From CAVWUA01 sp963758025 (lineage in GTDB: Bacteria; Planctomycetota; Planctomycetia; Isosphaerales; Isosphaeraceae): a DNA stretch of 64,000 nucleotides. A program made the translations under genes and the position numbers. Numbering within the stretch: position 1 is the stretch's first letter; each line of letters opens with the position of its first letter. Below are positions 45,018 to 54,681 of this stretch, in pieces. The stretch lies in contig CAVWUA010000002.1 of the NCBI GenBank assembly GCA_963758025.1, positions 62,001 to 126,000 of the forward strand. The letters run 5' to 3'. The notes under the pieces are model-generated. The model made no database searches and had not been told where the DNA came from. It was given only the letters and a program-made list of their open reading frames with translations.

Positions 45018-45890
45018 ATGGCGGGAATGCTCTCCGAGCGCGACTGGGAAGTCCTGCTCCACCGGATCAGTGGGCAGTCGTGCGTGCCGTTTTTGGGGGC
45101 CGGGGCGTGCTATGGGACGCTGCCGCTTGGCTCGGAGATCGCGCGCGACTGGGCCAAAGCCTACGGCTATCCGCTGACCGACGCCGACGATCTCGTCCGG
45201 GTCTCCCAGTACATTGCCGTCGAGTACGACACAACGTACCCGAAGAACTTGATCCTCAAGCGTTTTGAAAAGATCCCACCCCCGGACTTCCGCGAGCCGG
45301 ACGAGCCGCACGCGGTTCTGGCCGACCTGCCGCTGTCGGTGTACGTGACGACGAACTACGACGATTTCATGGTCCGCGCCCTGCAGAACCGGCACCGCGA
45401 CCCGCGCCGGGAGACCTGCCGCTGGAATGACCTGACCCGGGAGCAACCCTCCCTCTTCGACAAGGAGCCAAACTACCGACCCACGCCCGCCAACCCCATC
45501 GTCTTCCACCTGCACGGACACACCGACCCGGATTCCCTGGTCCTGACCGAGGACGACTACCTGGAGTTCCTCGCCGGGATGCACGACCCGGACCTGTTGC
45601 CCGAGCCGGTCCGGTCGGTACTGGCGCGGTCGTCGATGCTGTTCATCGGCTACCGCGTGGCGGACTGGAACATCCGCGTCCTGCTGCAAGGGCTGCGGAA
45701 ACGGCTGAGCAAGAACCTGAGCGTCGCCGTCCTCGTCCCGCCAAGCGGCGCCGAGTTGGAACGCCAGAAGGTTCAAGACTATCTCGATCGCTACTATTCG
45801 TCGATGGATCTCAAGATTTACTGGGGCACGGCCCGCGAGTTCGTCGCCGAGCTAGGGCGGCGCTGGCGGGAATACACGGCCAATCACTGA
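45018..45890 (+). CDS. SIR2-like (SIR2_2) NADase/deacylase-fold protein
   Basis: A 290-residue protein. Rossmann NAD motif VPFLGAGACYGTLP with GAGA at 27-30; VYVTTNYDDFMVRAL (TTNYDD at 111-116, with the Asn-Asp of the SIR2 active site); VFHLHGHTDPD (HLHGH at 164-168, catalytic His position); DDYLEFL and the strand SSMLFIGYRVADWNIRVLL. This set is typical of SIR2_2 proteins that act as NAD-consuming effectors in anti-phage systems (ThsA, DSR, Avs5 families) rather than of Zn-dependent sirtuins; no zinc Cys motif is present. The gene is intact, unlike its neighbours. Next come a degenerate paralogue and an nSTAND-WD40 gene, which suggests sensor-effector pairing. Confidence 0.88.
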   Translation: MAGMLSERDWEVLLHRISGQSCVPFLGAGACYGTLPLGSEIARDWAKAYGYPLTDADDLVRVSQYIAVEYDTTYPKNLILKRFEKIPPPDFREPDEPHAVLADLPLSVYVTTNYDDFMVRALQNRHRDPRRETCRWNDLTREQPSLFDKEPNYRPTPANPIVFHLHGHTDPDSLVLTEDDYLEFLAGMHDPDLLPEPVRSVLARSSMLFIGYRVADWNIRVLLQGLRKRLSKNLSVAVLVPPSGAELERQKVQDYLDRYYSSMDLKIYWGTAREFVAELGRRWREYTANH

Positions 45891-45920
45891 TCCGCGACCC
45901 CTCCGAGGAAGGAGAAAATT

Positions 45921-46902
45921 ATGTCGATCATCTCGAATACCGGCAGGGTGAGATGCATTCCGGGACGTCCGGCTCGTCTGACCGAGAGACAATGGAAAAT
46001 GCTGCTAGCGGATCACGGATTAAAACGAAAACGGCCAAGTGTACGCCCATCCTGGGGCCTGAGACCTGTTTCGGCTCGGTTCCCCCGGCGTCCCAAATCG
46101 CCGAGGAGTGGGCCGACGAATATGACTACCCGCTGGAAGATTCCGATAATCTGCCGCACGTCGCCCAGTTCGTCGCAGCATCAGTATACGAAGGAGACTC
46201 TGATTTTGTCCGTGATCTACTCGCGAAGCAGTTGCGCAAGCTCCCGCCGCCAGACTTCACCGATCCGGATGATCCGCACCGGGTTCTCGCCAGCCTGAAT
46301 CTCCCGGTTTACATATGTACTCACTACCAGGATTTCATGTTCCAGGCCCTCAAGGAGACCCAGATCAAGGACCCGCGGCGCGACTGGTGCCGCTGGGCGA
46401 CGGGAGGAGGACGTCCGAACCTTCGGTCCTGGACTCCGACTACACGCCCACGGCCGCCAACCCGCTGGTCTATCACCTGTTCGGCCACATCGACGCACCC
46501 TCGTCGCTCGTCCTGACCGAGGACGACTACCTGGACTTCCTCGCCCGGACCTCGGCGGACCCGGACCTGATCCCCCAGCGCATCCAGGGCACCTTCCACA
46601 TGACGCTTGCTGTTCCTCGGCTACCAGATGACCGATTTCGACTTCCGGATCTTGTTGCGCAAGCTCGTCTCGCAAGAAACAGCTCGGCGGCAGTCGCAGC
46701 ACGAAGCGGCACCTGTCGGTCCAGATGGTGACGGTGGGCAACTCGGCCACGCCGGAGCCAGATTGAAAGCGCGCAGGCGTTCCTGAGCAAATACTGTGAG
46801 CATATTGATATTGGCGTGGACTGGAGAACCTCGCGTCAGTTCGTCGCGGAACTGAGGCAACGATGGGAGGCGTACAATGACGTTGCAATCAATGCTCGCT
46901 GA
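45921..46902 (+). pseudogene. Degenerate SIR2-like paralogue (frameshifts and lost active-site motifs)
   Basis: Aligns along its whole length with the preceding SIR2 protein: TERQWKMLL, ASQIAEEWADEYDYPLEDSD, KLPPPDFTDPDDPHRVLASL, YTPTAANPLVYHLFGHIDAP, VLTEDDYLDFLA, LFLGYQMTDFDFRILLRKLV, and the tail SKYCEHIDIGVDWRTSRQFV. Key changes: GAGA becomes GPET (LGPETCFGS), TTNYDD becomes CTHYQD, HLHGH becomes HLFGH. At least three frame changes also occur. The catalytic Asn and His positions are lost regardless of frame, so it is a pseudo-enzyme even if the indels are artefacts. Confidence 0.75.
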
Positions 46903-47785
46903 TTCGTCTCCGCGCACGACCGCCACCCCGTCGGCCCGGCCCCGCAGGCCGAAGAGTCCCCCTACGTCGGCCCCCGGCCATTCCATCGCAACGAGGGGCG
47001 GTTCTTCGGCCGCGACCGGGAAGCCACCGACCTGGTCTGGCGCGTCATCGCTCACCCTGTCGTCCTGCTCTACGCGCAGTCCGGGTCCGGCAAAACGTCG
47101 TTGATCAACGCCAAGCTGATCCCCTTGCTTGAGGCCGAGGGGGCCGAGGTCCTGACGGTCGCCCGCGTGCAGGGGCCGTTCGAGGGGCTCAACCCCGAGT
47201 CGATCCCGAACCTGTTCGTCTTCCACGCCCTGCGACGGCTGGCCGGCGACGACGTCAAGACGGCACGCCTGGCGAAGATGACACTCAGGGAGTTCTTCCA
47301 GTCGCGGGCCGGCAACGACATCGACAGCCGAGGACCGGCCCCTGGTCGCCATCTTCGATCAATTCGAGGAATTGTTCACCTTTTACCCCGGATTCTGGAA
47401 GCACCGGCGGCAGTTCTTCGAGCAGGTCCGCGATGCCCTGAAGGCGGTGCCGCGCTTGCGGGTCGTCTTCGCCATGCGCGAGGACCACGTCGCGGCGATG
47501 GACCAGTTCGCCGCGCTGATGCCCGAGAAGATGCGGATTCGCTTCCGACTGGAGCGTCTGCGACGAGAGGAAGCGCTGCTGGCCGTCACCGGACCACTCG
47601 CCGGCACCGGCCGTGCGTTCGCCGAGGGGGTCGCCGAGCAGCTCGTCGATGACCTGCTGAAGATCCGCGTCCGCGCCCATAGCTCGGAGGCCGACGGCTC
47701 CAAGACGGGCGAGCTGGTCATCAGCGAGATTGATGCCGACGGCGAGGTCTGGGGGGAGTTCCGCAGTGCCGGGCGGCGAAAATGA
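46877..47785 (+). pseudogene. nSTAND NTPase-WD40 gene, NTPase part (frameshifted)
   Basis: Starts by overlapping the degenerate SIR2 gene (ATG 46877; stop 46902). In the frame from about 46960: ESPYVGPRPFHRNEGRFFGR with DREATDLVWRV is the nSTAND1 entry motif; YAQSGSGKTSLINAKLIPLL is the Walker A; LNPESIPNLFVFHALRRLAG follows. After a change near 47325: VAIFDQFEELFTFYPGFWKH (Walker B with DQFEE), RLRVVFAMREDHVAAMDQFA and RFRLERLRREEALLAVTGP. Switching to ATP-driven oligomerisation after ligand sensing is the family paradigm. Frame changes near 46960, 47325 and 47785. Confidence 0.8.
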
Positions 47786-47812
47786 GCCGGCGTTCCCGAT
47801 GAGCTCGTCACG

Positions 47813-48860
47813 ATGGCCGAGTTCGTCGAGCCGGTCCAGCTCCAGGTCGTCTGCCAGACCCTCTGGGATGGCCTGAAACCGGACGAGACCCAGATCACCG
47901 CGAAGCACCTGAAAGCCTGCGGCGACGCGGACCGCGCGCTCGCGGCGTTCTACGACCGTTGTGTCCGGGAGGCGGCGCAGCAGTCCGGCGTGCGCGAGGG
48001 AGAAGTCCGCCGCTGGTTCGAGGAGAAGCTGATCACCCGGGCCAACACCCGCGGCATGGTCTTCCGCGGGCCGTCCCGCACCGGCAGCCTGCCCAACGAG
48101 ACGGTCGATCTGCTCGAAGGGATGCACCTGGTCCGTTCCGAGAACCGGGGCGGCGGCGTCTGGTACGAGCTGACCCACGACCGCTTCATCGAGCCGATCC
48201 GGCAGTCCAACCGCCGCTGGCGGGCCGGCCGCTCGGTGCAAACGCTTCAGGCCCTGCAACACAAGGCGACGATCTGGAACCACGATCGCACGCCGAGGAA
48301 CCTGCTCTCGGAGTCCGACCTGATCGACGCGGAAACCTGGATGAACTCGTCCGACGCCATCGATCTGGGGATGAGCGACCTGCTCGTCAACTTCCTCCGC
48401 GAGTGCCGGGTGGCCCTGGACCTGGCCAAGGCCGACGCCGAGCGCCGCGAGGCTGAAAGGAGGACGCGCAGGCTCTTCGTCAGCGTGGCGCTGTGGACCG
48501 TATCGAGCATCGTGGTGGTCGTGGTCCTGATCGCCATGTTGAAGAAAGCGAATTTCTGGAAATCCCAATCGGACATCGCGGCCGACAAGGCCAAGGTGCA
48601 GGCCGAATCCCTCGCCGCGACGATGCAACTGGCGAAGAATCCGGAGAAGGGCGTGCGCATGGCGATCGGCGCCGCCGAGCTGTCCCTGTCCCGGCCGGAG
48701 CTGGACGAGGTGCATGCGACCGCCCGGCAGTCGCTCCGGCGGGCGCTGCTGGAGTTGCGCCAGCGGAGCCGGATCGCGGGCAGCAGCGAGGTCAAAGATG
48801 TGGCCTTCTGCCCCGACGGCCGGTTAGTCGCCGTCGCCGATAAGGAGGGCTTCGGTGCGC
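47813..48860 (+). CDS. nSTAND NTPase-WD40 gene, helical winged-helix and transmembrane part
   Basis: Continues the nSTAND protein: FVEPVQLQVVCQTLWDGLKP, a helical arm, then winged-helix-like SVREGEV-type segment (GVREGEVRRWFEEKLITRAN), the ENRGGGVWYELTHDRFIEPI motif characteristic of nSTAND1-WD40 proteins, a long coiled segment (LDLAKADAERREAERRTRRL), one transmembrane helix (LWTVSSIVVVVVLIAML) and another coiled segment. The first WD repeat starts at SSEVKDVAFCPDGRLVAVAD. The frame breaks at about 48855. Confidence 0.8.
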
Positions 48861-51800
48861 CTCTGGGACATCGCCCAGCTCGGCGATCCCGACGACGACC
48901 GCCTGGTGGCCACGCTGGCTCCCCTCCAGAAAGGGGAACCGGTCAATCGCGTCCTGTTCGACCGCGGCGCCATGCGCCTGCTGGTCGTCGCCGGGGACCT
49001 GAACCCGAAGAAGGGGGCGGTCGTGACCGGCTCGGCGCGGATCGCGACACTGCCGGCGCAGTGGCCAGCGAATGGAGTTTTGACAGGCACGGTCCTGGAG
49101 GACCATGCCGGCCCCGTGGCCGAGGCGGCGTTCAGCCGGGACGGCACGCTCGTCGCGACCGCGAGCACGCGAATCGGCGACAAGGGTCAATCGATCGGCG
49201 TCGTGCGGGTCTTCAACACGACGTCCGGCACGCCCTCAGCCCGTGGGCTCCTTCGAGCTGGACGGGCCGGCCAACAGCGTCGCGTTCAACCGGGACGGCA
49301 CGTGGATCGTCGCCGCCAGCGGCAACATCTATGACGAGAGCAGCGGGCGCCCCCGGTCGGGCTGTCGTCCTCGCGGTCCACGCGCTGTCCGAGGCCTTCT
49401 GTCAGATCCCCGGGTATGATTCCCCCGTCGCCCGGGCCGTGTTCAGCCCCGACGGGTCGCTCGTGGCCGCCGGCTGCAAGGACGGCGTGACGCGGGTCTT
49501 CTGCGCGAACGACGGGCGGCCGATCGCCACCCTGATCGGTCACACGCAAGCCATCACCGATCTGAACTTCAGCCCCGACGGGGCCTTGCTCGTCACCGCC
49601 AGTGGCGACCGCAAGGCCCGGGTCTGGGATACCGGTAAGTGGCTCTCCACCCCCGATCGCCCGCGAGTGGCAGAGTACGGCCACCCTCAGCGGCCACACC
49701 GCGTCGGTCTACGGCGCGGAGTTCAGCCCCGACGGCCTGCGGGTCGTGACCTCCGGCTACGACAACACGGCGCGCGTCTGGGACGTCCGCTCGGGCGAAA
49801 GCCTGCTCACGCTCATGGGGCATGATGGCCCCGTGTACAAGGCCCATTTCAGCCGGAGCGGCCGCCGGGTCGGCACCGCGAGCCAGGACGGCACGGCCCG
49901 CATCTGGGATGTCAGCCTCATGGCGACGCCCCGGTTGCAGCTGGCCGGGCACAGCGCGGCGCTCCGCGACGCGAAGTTCAGCCCCGATGGTCGCCGCGTC
50001 GTCACCGCGTCGGCCGACGGTTCGGCCCGGCTCTGGACCTTGCCGGAGGGCCTGGACACGGAGGCGGGCCAGAGCCGACCTCGATCCCCCTGGCCGAGAA
50101 TGAGAACGACGGTCCCGTCGTCGCCGCGGCGTTCCGACCGACCGACGGCGGACGGCTCGTCGCCACCGCGAGCCTCGATGGAGTGGTCCGGGTCTGGGAT
50201 TCCGCAGCAGACCGCCGAGGCTGGTCGCGCGTCTGGAAGGGCACGACGGCGGCGCCGTCGGCGTGACCTTCAGCCCCAAGGGCCGCTTCGTCCTGACGGC
50301 CGCGCGCGACGGCCGGATGCGGCTCTGGAATGCCACGGCTCTGGAGTCCGCCCGAACCGCCCTCACGCGGCCCAGTCCGCTCCAGACGTGGGTCGGGTCC
50401 GCCTACCGGCTGGTTCCCGAGATGTTCGCGCGGGATGACCGCCGCCTGGTCACGCCGAATTACGGCATCTTGCAGGTCCAGCACGGGCCGGGCAAGGTGA
50501 GCCTCTGGTCGCTCGACCCAGCCGTAGGTCCGGATTCGGCATCGAAGCCGACGTGGGACATGTCGCTCTCCGCCCCCTCGACCGACGCGGCGATCAGCCC
50601 CAAGGGGACCTATCTCGCCGCGGCGACGGCCGACGGCACGGTCCTGCTGTGGGATCACTGGGACCGAGAGGGGCCGGGAAAACCGCGATTGCTTCGCCAC
50701 TTCGCCGGTGTGGAGATGCTGGCGTTCTCCCCCGACGAAACCGAGTCGCGGCTGGCGACCGAGTCCGAGGACGGAATCGGCCGGATCTGGCGGCTGGACG
50801 CGAAACGGCTCGGCACGGAGGAAGTGCGGCTCAAAGGGTTGACCGGCCCGGTGGCCAACCTGGCATTCAGCCCGGACGGTGCGCGGCTCTTGACGGACAA
50901 CGGGCGGCTCGCCACCGACTCCAGCGAAGGGGTGCGCGGATCTGGGACGCCAGGGGGCGACGCCTGGTCACGCTCCGAGGCCAGCGCAACGCGCTGCTCG
51001 CCGTGGCCTTCGGCAATGACGGCATCCTGACGGTCAACCGCGAGAACAAGCTCCATCACTGGTCCATCGGCGAGCACCTGCTCTCGCCGAGCGCGGCTGG
51101 CGAGGCGAATTCGGCGGAACTGCTCAGTCTGCGCCAGGGGCCGGACTACGCCGCGACGGCCGCCGCGCTCAGCCCGGACGGCACCCTGGCCGTCAGCGGC
51201 GGGGCCGACGGCAAGGCCCACCTCTGGGATACCGCCACCGGCCGTCGGCTCGCCGAGCTGATCGACGCCCAGCAAGGGAGACACCAGGGCCGCGTCACCT
51301 CGGCCGCCTTCAACCAGGACGGCACGCTCATCGTCACGGCCGGCTGGGACAAGACGGCCCGCGTCTGGCGGCTGGTGAAGAACCCCGACACACCGGCGCG
51401 GCCGATCCGCGTGGAACTTCGGTCGTCGATCTTCACGCACGAGAACCTCGTCAACTCCGCAGCCTTCCACCCCGACGGCCGATCCGTCGTCACCGCCAGC
51501 GGCGACCTGAAGCGCGAGCTTGCGATCATGCCGACCCGCGGTTACAATCAGAGGGGTTCGCCAGCCTGCTCCTGTCCCCGCCGATCTCCCCGCCGCGAAA
51601 CGCTCGGCGCGGAGCCGCTCGTGCGTGACAGCACGAACGGACTCGACGTTCCGCTCGGCGTCAACGCCTCGGTCTTCAGCCCCGACGGTCGTCGCCTCTA
51701 TCTGGCCCGGAGCAACGGCCCGACCGAGGGAATCGTCGAGGTGTACGAGTACGACGACGCCTCCGACACCTTCACGAAGCTGGAGATGTCCTTGAAAGGG

Positions 51801-52340
51801 CATACCGAGCCGGTCCTGGATGTCGCCGTGAGTCCCCGGGGGACGTTCGTCGTGACGACCAGCCCCGACAACACCGCGCGGGTGTACCGGGCCGAGAACG
51901 GCGAATTCGTGACCGAGCTGCGCGGGCATTCGGGGGACGTGGTGGCCGCGGCGGTCGATCCGAGTGAGTCGTACGTCGTGACGGTGAGCCGCCAGGACGG
52001 CACGGCCCGCGTCTGGGACATCCAGACCGGCGAGACGATTTATACCATCGGCGGCCGGCTCGCGGGCACGAACTCCGCGGCCCTGCGCGACCCGCCCGGC
52101 CCTCGCCAGTTCACCGACGACGTCAACAGCGCCGTGTTCGGTGGCCCCGAGGGGCGCTGGCTCGTCACCGCCCACGGCGACGGCATCGCCCGCGTCTATG
52201 ACCTCGAACTCTGCGGAACGCTGGACGGCCTCGTGGAACTGGCCAAACGTCGCACCGAAGACGACGCGAAGGAACCCGGCGCGGTGGCCTGCGCGAAGGA
52301 AATCCGCGATAAGACGTCAAGATCTCTCGGACCGTTCCGG
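48855..52340 (+). pseudogene. nSTAND NTPase-WD40 gene, WD40 propellers (frameshifted)
   Basis: About 14 WD repeats spread over several frames. Clear ones: ARAVFSPDGSLVAAGCKDGV, DLNFSPDGALLVTASGDRKA with RVWD, AEFSPDGLRVVTSGYDNTAR, DAKFSPDGRRVVTASADGSA, AAISPKGTYLAAATADGTVL, AAFNQDGTLIVTAGWDKTAR, VAVSPRGTFVVTTSPDNTAR, and a final ARVYDLELCGTLDGLVELAK that is the usual C-terminal end of this protein type. Frame changes occur near 49240, 49360, 49670, 50085, 50230, 50935 and perhaps 51530. The propellers would sit beyond the single membrane helix and act as the sensor. The end near 52340 is approximate. Confidence 0.7.
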
Positions 52341-52362
52341 CGCACTGACGTTCCTCCAAAAC

Positions 52363-52393
52363 CGATGGCCCGGCTCCGCCCGCCGGGCCATCG
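52363..52393. terminator. Bidirectional terminator hairpin
   Basis: CGATGGCCCGGC and its complement GCCGGGCCATCG form a perfect 12-base stem with a 7-base loop between two converging genes: the nSTAND-WD40 gene on the plus strand and the DUF1559 gene on the minus strand. An AAAA run precedes it, giving a T-run for the minus-strand transcript. Confidence 0.75.
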
Positions 52394-52425
52394 TGAGGAC
52401 ATCCCACGTGGACCGGAACCGATCA

Positions 52426-53286
52426 TCAGAAGGCGTGATCGCTCACCATCTCGTTACCGGCCCGGCTGCCCAGGCTCTGAAAGACACTCAAGGAGATGGA
52501 ATCCTTCATGTATCGCACCGAGCCGTCGGCCAGTGCGCAGTTTGCTCCGCCCGGATGCTGACTGGAAAATCCCCCGACGTAGAGCGGACTTCCGATGGGC
52601 ACGGGGGGCGCCGCCGGAAAACGGCCCAGTCGATTGCCGTTGGGGCCGATCCCCGTGTTCCGCAAGGTCGCCCGTGTTCCCGACGCCCAGCCGAGGTTCT
52701 GGTCCCAGAGCTTCTCGCCGAGCAGGATCGTGTTGCTCGATCCGTCAGTGATGTCCTCGCCGCGCACGGCGCTGTTGAGGAACAGGCAACCGCGGTTGTC
52801 CTTGTCGATCGGCGCCTCGACATCGTGATGGCAGCCGGCGTAGCTGGAATAGGCCGCGCCGGTAGCCGAGGCATTCCACGTGTTCCCATCCGATGGGCAG
52901 AGTAACGTGTCGATCGCCATGGATGTGCATGTGGTGTTCTGGTCCGCATAGACCCCGACCGTGAAGTTCAGATTGTGATAGATCACGCGCTCATCCAGAT
53001 ACGGCAAGGCCTGAACGATCCAGCCGTAATGGTAGCCCTTAGGCATGGCGGCGATCGGCCCCTGGGTGTCCACCACGCCGGGGGGCAGGACCTCGTGCGA
53101 CGACTCGTAGTTCTGCAAGGCGATCGCCAGTTGCATCAGGTTGTTCGTGCACTGCATCCGGCGCGCGGCCTCGCGCGAGGCCTGCACGGCCGGCAGCAAG
53201 AGCGCGATCAGGACGCCGATGATGGCGATGACCACCAGTAACTCGATCAGCGTGAAGCCCTCGCGGGCTCGTCTCTGCGGTGTCAT
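52426..53286 (-). CDS. DUF1559 prepilin-like protein
   Basis: A 286-residue protein with a type IV prepilin/pseudopilin N-terminus: basic leader, cleavage after Gly in EGFTLIELLVVIAIIGVLIA, conserved Glu+5, and the helix ALLLPAVQASREAARRMQCT with NNLMQLAIALQNYES. The rest is the planctomycete-specific DUF1559 head (LPPGVVDTQGP, HYGWIVQALPYLDERVIYHN, LLCPSD, GSSNTILLGEKLWD and the C-terminal HPGGANCALADGSVRYMKDS followed by I). Processed by prepilin peptidase and assembled or displayed at the surface. It lies last in the type II secretion operon, overlapping the upstream gene by four bases. Confidence 0.95.
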   Translation of the reverse strand: MTPQRRAREGFTLIELLVVIAIIGVLIALLLPAVQASREAARRMQCTNNLMQLAIALQNYESSHEVLPPGVVDTQGPIAAMPKGYHYGWIVQALPYLDERVIYHNLNFTVGVYADQNTTCTSMAIDTLLCPSDGNTWNASATGAAYSSYAGCHHDVEAPIDKDNRGCLFLNSAVRGEDITDGSSNTILLGEKLWDQNLGWASGTRATLRNTGIGPNGNRLGRFPAAPPVPIGSPLYVGGFSSQHPGGANCALADGSVRYMKDSISLSVFQSLGSRAGNEMVSDHAF

Positions 53287-53717
53287 GACGGGTTCTCTCC
53301 CGGAGGCTTCGGGGCCAGTTCGATCGTGATGGAACGGCTCCGCCGGGCGCGGCGGTCGGAGCCAAGAGGGTACTCGGCCTGCACGTTCACCCGGCGCCGC
53401 CGGGGGGCGTCCGCGACGTTCTCGACCTCGATCCGCACGGCCGCCGTGCCCCGGCCTCCCAGATCGTCGGCCGGGATGTTCCAGGTCTCGCCGTCATACG
53501 TATCGTCCGATTCCAGGCGCACCGCCGCGCGGTCCAGGGCCGATTCCGCCAGCCAGTCCGCCTGGGCGCGTCGTTCCGCCATCGCGGATTGCCGGCGGCG
53601 AGCCACCCCCGCCCGGACAAACGCGGCGGAGACCATCCCGATGAGCATCAGGAGGACCAGGGCCACGATCAAGGCCGCGCCTCGACGGTCGGAATGCGTG
53701 TTTCGAGTAGACCTCAT
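53283..53717 (-). CDS. Pseudopilin-like membrane protein (GspK/PilX-like)
   Basis: 144 residues. N-terminus RRGAALIVALVLLMLIGMVS with AAFVRAG resembles GspK/PilX minor pseudopilins (Gly-Ala-Ala-Leu-Ile cleavage region). The Arg/Ala-rich helix AERRAQADWLAESALDRAAV matches the conserved AQAxxLAESALxxA of PilX-type proteins; a small beta-rich head follows. It is much shorter than typical GspK (about 300), so it is a reduced minor pseudopilin. Start and stop overlap its neighbours by four bases (ATGA), indicating coupling. Confidence 0.75.
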   Translation of the reverse strand: MRSTRNTHSDRRGAALIVALVLLMLIGMVSAAFVRAGVARRRQSAMAERRAQADWLAESALDRAAVRLESDDTYDGETWNIPADDLGGRGTAAVRIEVENVADAPRRRRVNVQAEYPLGSDRRARRSRSITIELAPKPPGENPS

Positions 53718-54247
53718 GGCGTCTCACCTCCCGGCTCGAAGCGGTGATCGCGGCCCACGACGGCCTCGATCCGGGCATCGTGGAAGGACGGTTTCTCCGG
53801 GTCGTCGGCGAACTCCAGCCGCACCATCGCCCGGGATCCCGGCCCCGGCACGACCGCCAGCCGAGGGGTCCCGCGACGGGGCAGCCGGTACGTCCGGGAG
53901 CGAGGTTCGTCGTCCGCGTCCCCTTTGGAACGGGTCACGACCAGGGCATCGTCCTCGACGCGATACGACACCTGGCGCCCTTCCGGCTCTCGCAGCGTGA
54001 CCGGCCCGACCGACGCGTCTCCGTCCGGTTGCGGGTCCACGGCGAGAGCCTCGTGAACGTCGCGACGGAACTCCCGGCCCAGACGGGCGAGGGTCGCCTC
54101 CTCGGCCAGGAGCGAGCGGCCCGACTTCTCCGCCTGTAACAGGGCATGAATCACCAGGGCACACAGGCCCATCAGGACGATCAGGATCGACCCCGCGACC
54201 ACGACCTCGACCAGCGCGAACCCGCCGTTGACCGTGCGCCGTCTCAT
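53714..54247 (-). CDS. Type II secretion minor pseudopilin (GspJ-like)
   Basis: 177 residues. Short basic leader MRRRTVNGG, then FALVEVVVAGSILIVLMGLC with ALVIHALLQAEKSGRSLLAE, a pseudopilin helix in which the Phe+1 and Glu+5 of processed prepilins are kept. The head is beta-rich (VTLREPEGRQVSYRVEDDAL, AMVRLEFADDPEKPSFHDAR). The arrangement suits GspJ or GspH. The start overlaps the upstream gene's stop (ATGA). Confidence 0.75.
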   Translation of the reverse strand: MRRRTVNGGFALVEVVVAGSILIVLMGLCALVIHALLQAEKSGRSLLAEEATLARLGREFRRDVHEALAVDPQPDGDASVGPVTLREPEGRQVSYRVEDDALVVTRSKGDADDEPRSRTYRLPRRGTPRLAVVPGPGSRAMVRLEFADDPEKPSFHDARIEAVVGRDHRFEPGGETP

Positions 54248-54681
54248 CGCTCCACCTCCCCGGCCGGTTGACGGCGATGGACCCAGGAAACCAGGCGGAC
54301 CGGGGCGACCGGCTCGCCGCCGTGGCCCCGCCAGCGGACCTCGACGGTCAGGCGCTTCGATTCGGGCGGTTCGTCGGCCGGTTCGATCCCCACCGAGAGC
54401 CGGCCATCGGGCAAGACGCGGGCCGCGGCGCTCCGGGAGGGACAGGCGCTCGACCCCCTCGGGCGTCAGGTCGTCCCAGGGAGTTTCGTGCAGCCGTTCC
54501 GTGACGTTCGCCACCTCGCGGACCGCCCACGCCCGGCGCCGGACTCCCGGCGCTCCACGGCGACCAGGCCGAGAAGCTGCACGGTCAACGCCATCCCGAC
54601 CGCCAGCAAGACCCCCGCCGCGGCCATTTCCAGCAGGGTCACGCCCCGCGATCGGTTTCGCCAAGGAGATTGACGCATCAT
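54244..54681 (-). pseudogene. Type II secretion minor pseudopilin (GspI-like), two frameshifts
   Basis: Starts MMRQSPWRNRSRGVTLLEMA and AAGVLLAVGMALTVQLLGLV (pseudopilin leader, Gly-Val-Thr-Leu-Leu-Glu). After frame changes near 54545 and 54440 it continues AVREVANVTERLHETPWDDL with TPEGVERLSLPE and then GRLSVGIEPADEPPESKRLT and VRLVSWVHRRQPAGEVER, ending in a stop that overlaps the next gene. A coherent 145-residue pseudopilin if repaired. The start overlaps the GspF stop (TAATG). Confidence 0.7.

Noticed and set aside
52141..52905. Plus-strand ORF running into the DUF1559 gene
   Set aside because: It crosses a strong terminator hairpin and reads antisense to an unmistakable DUF1559 gene.
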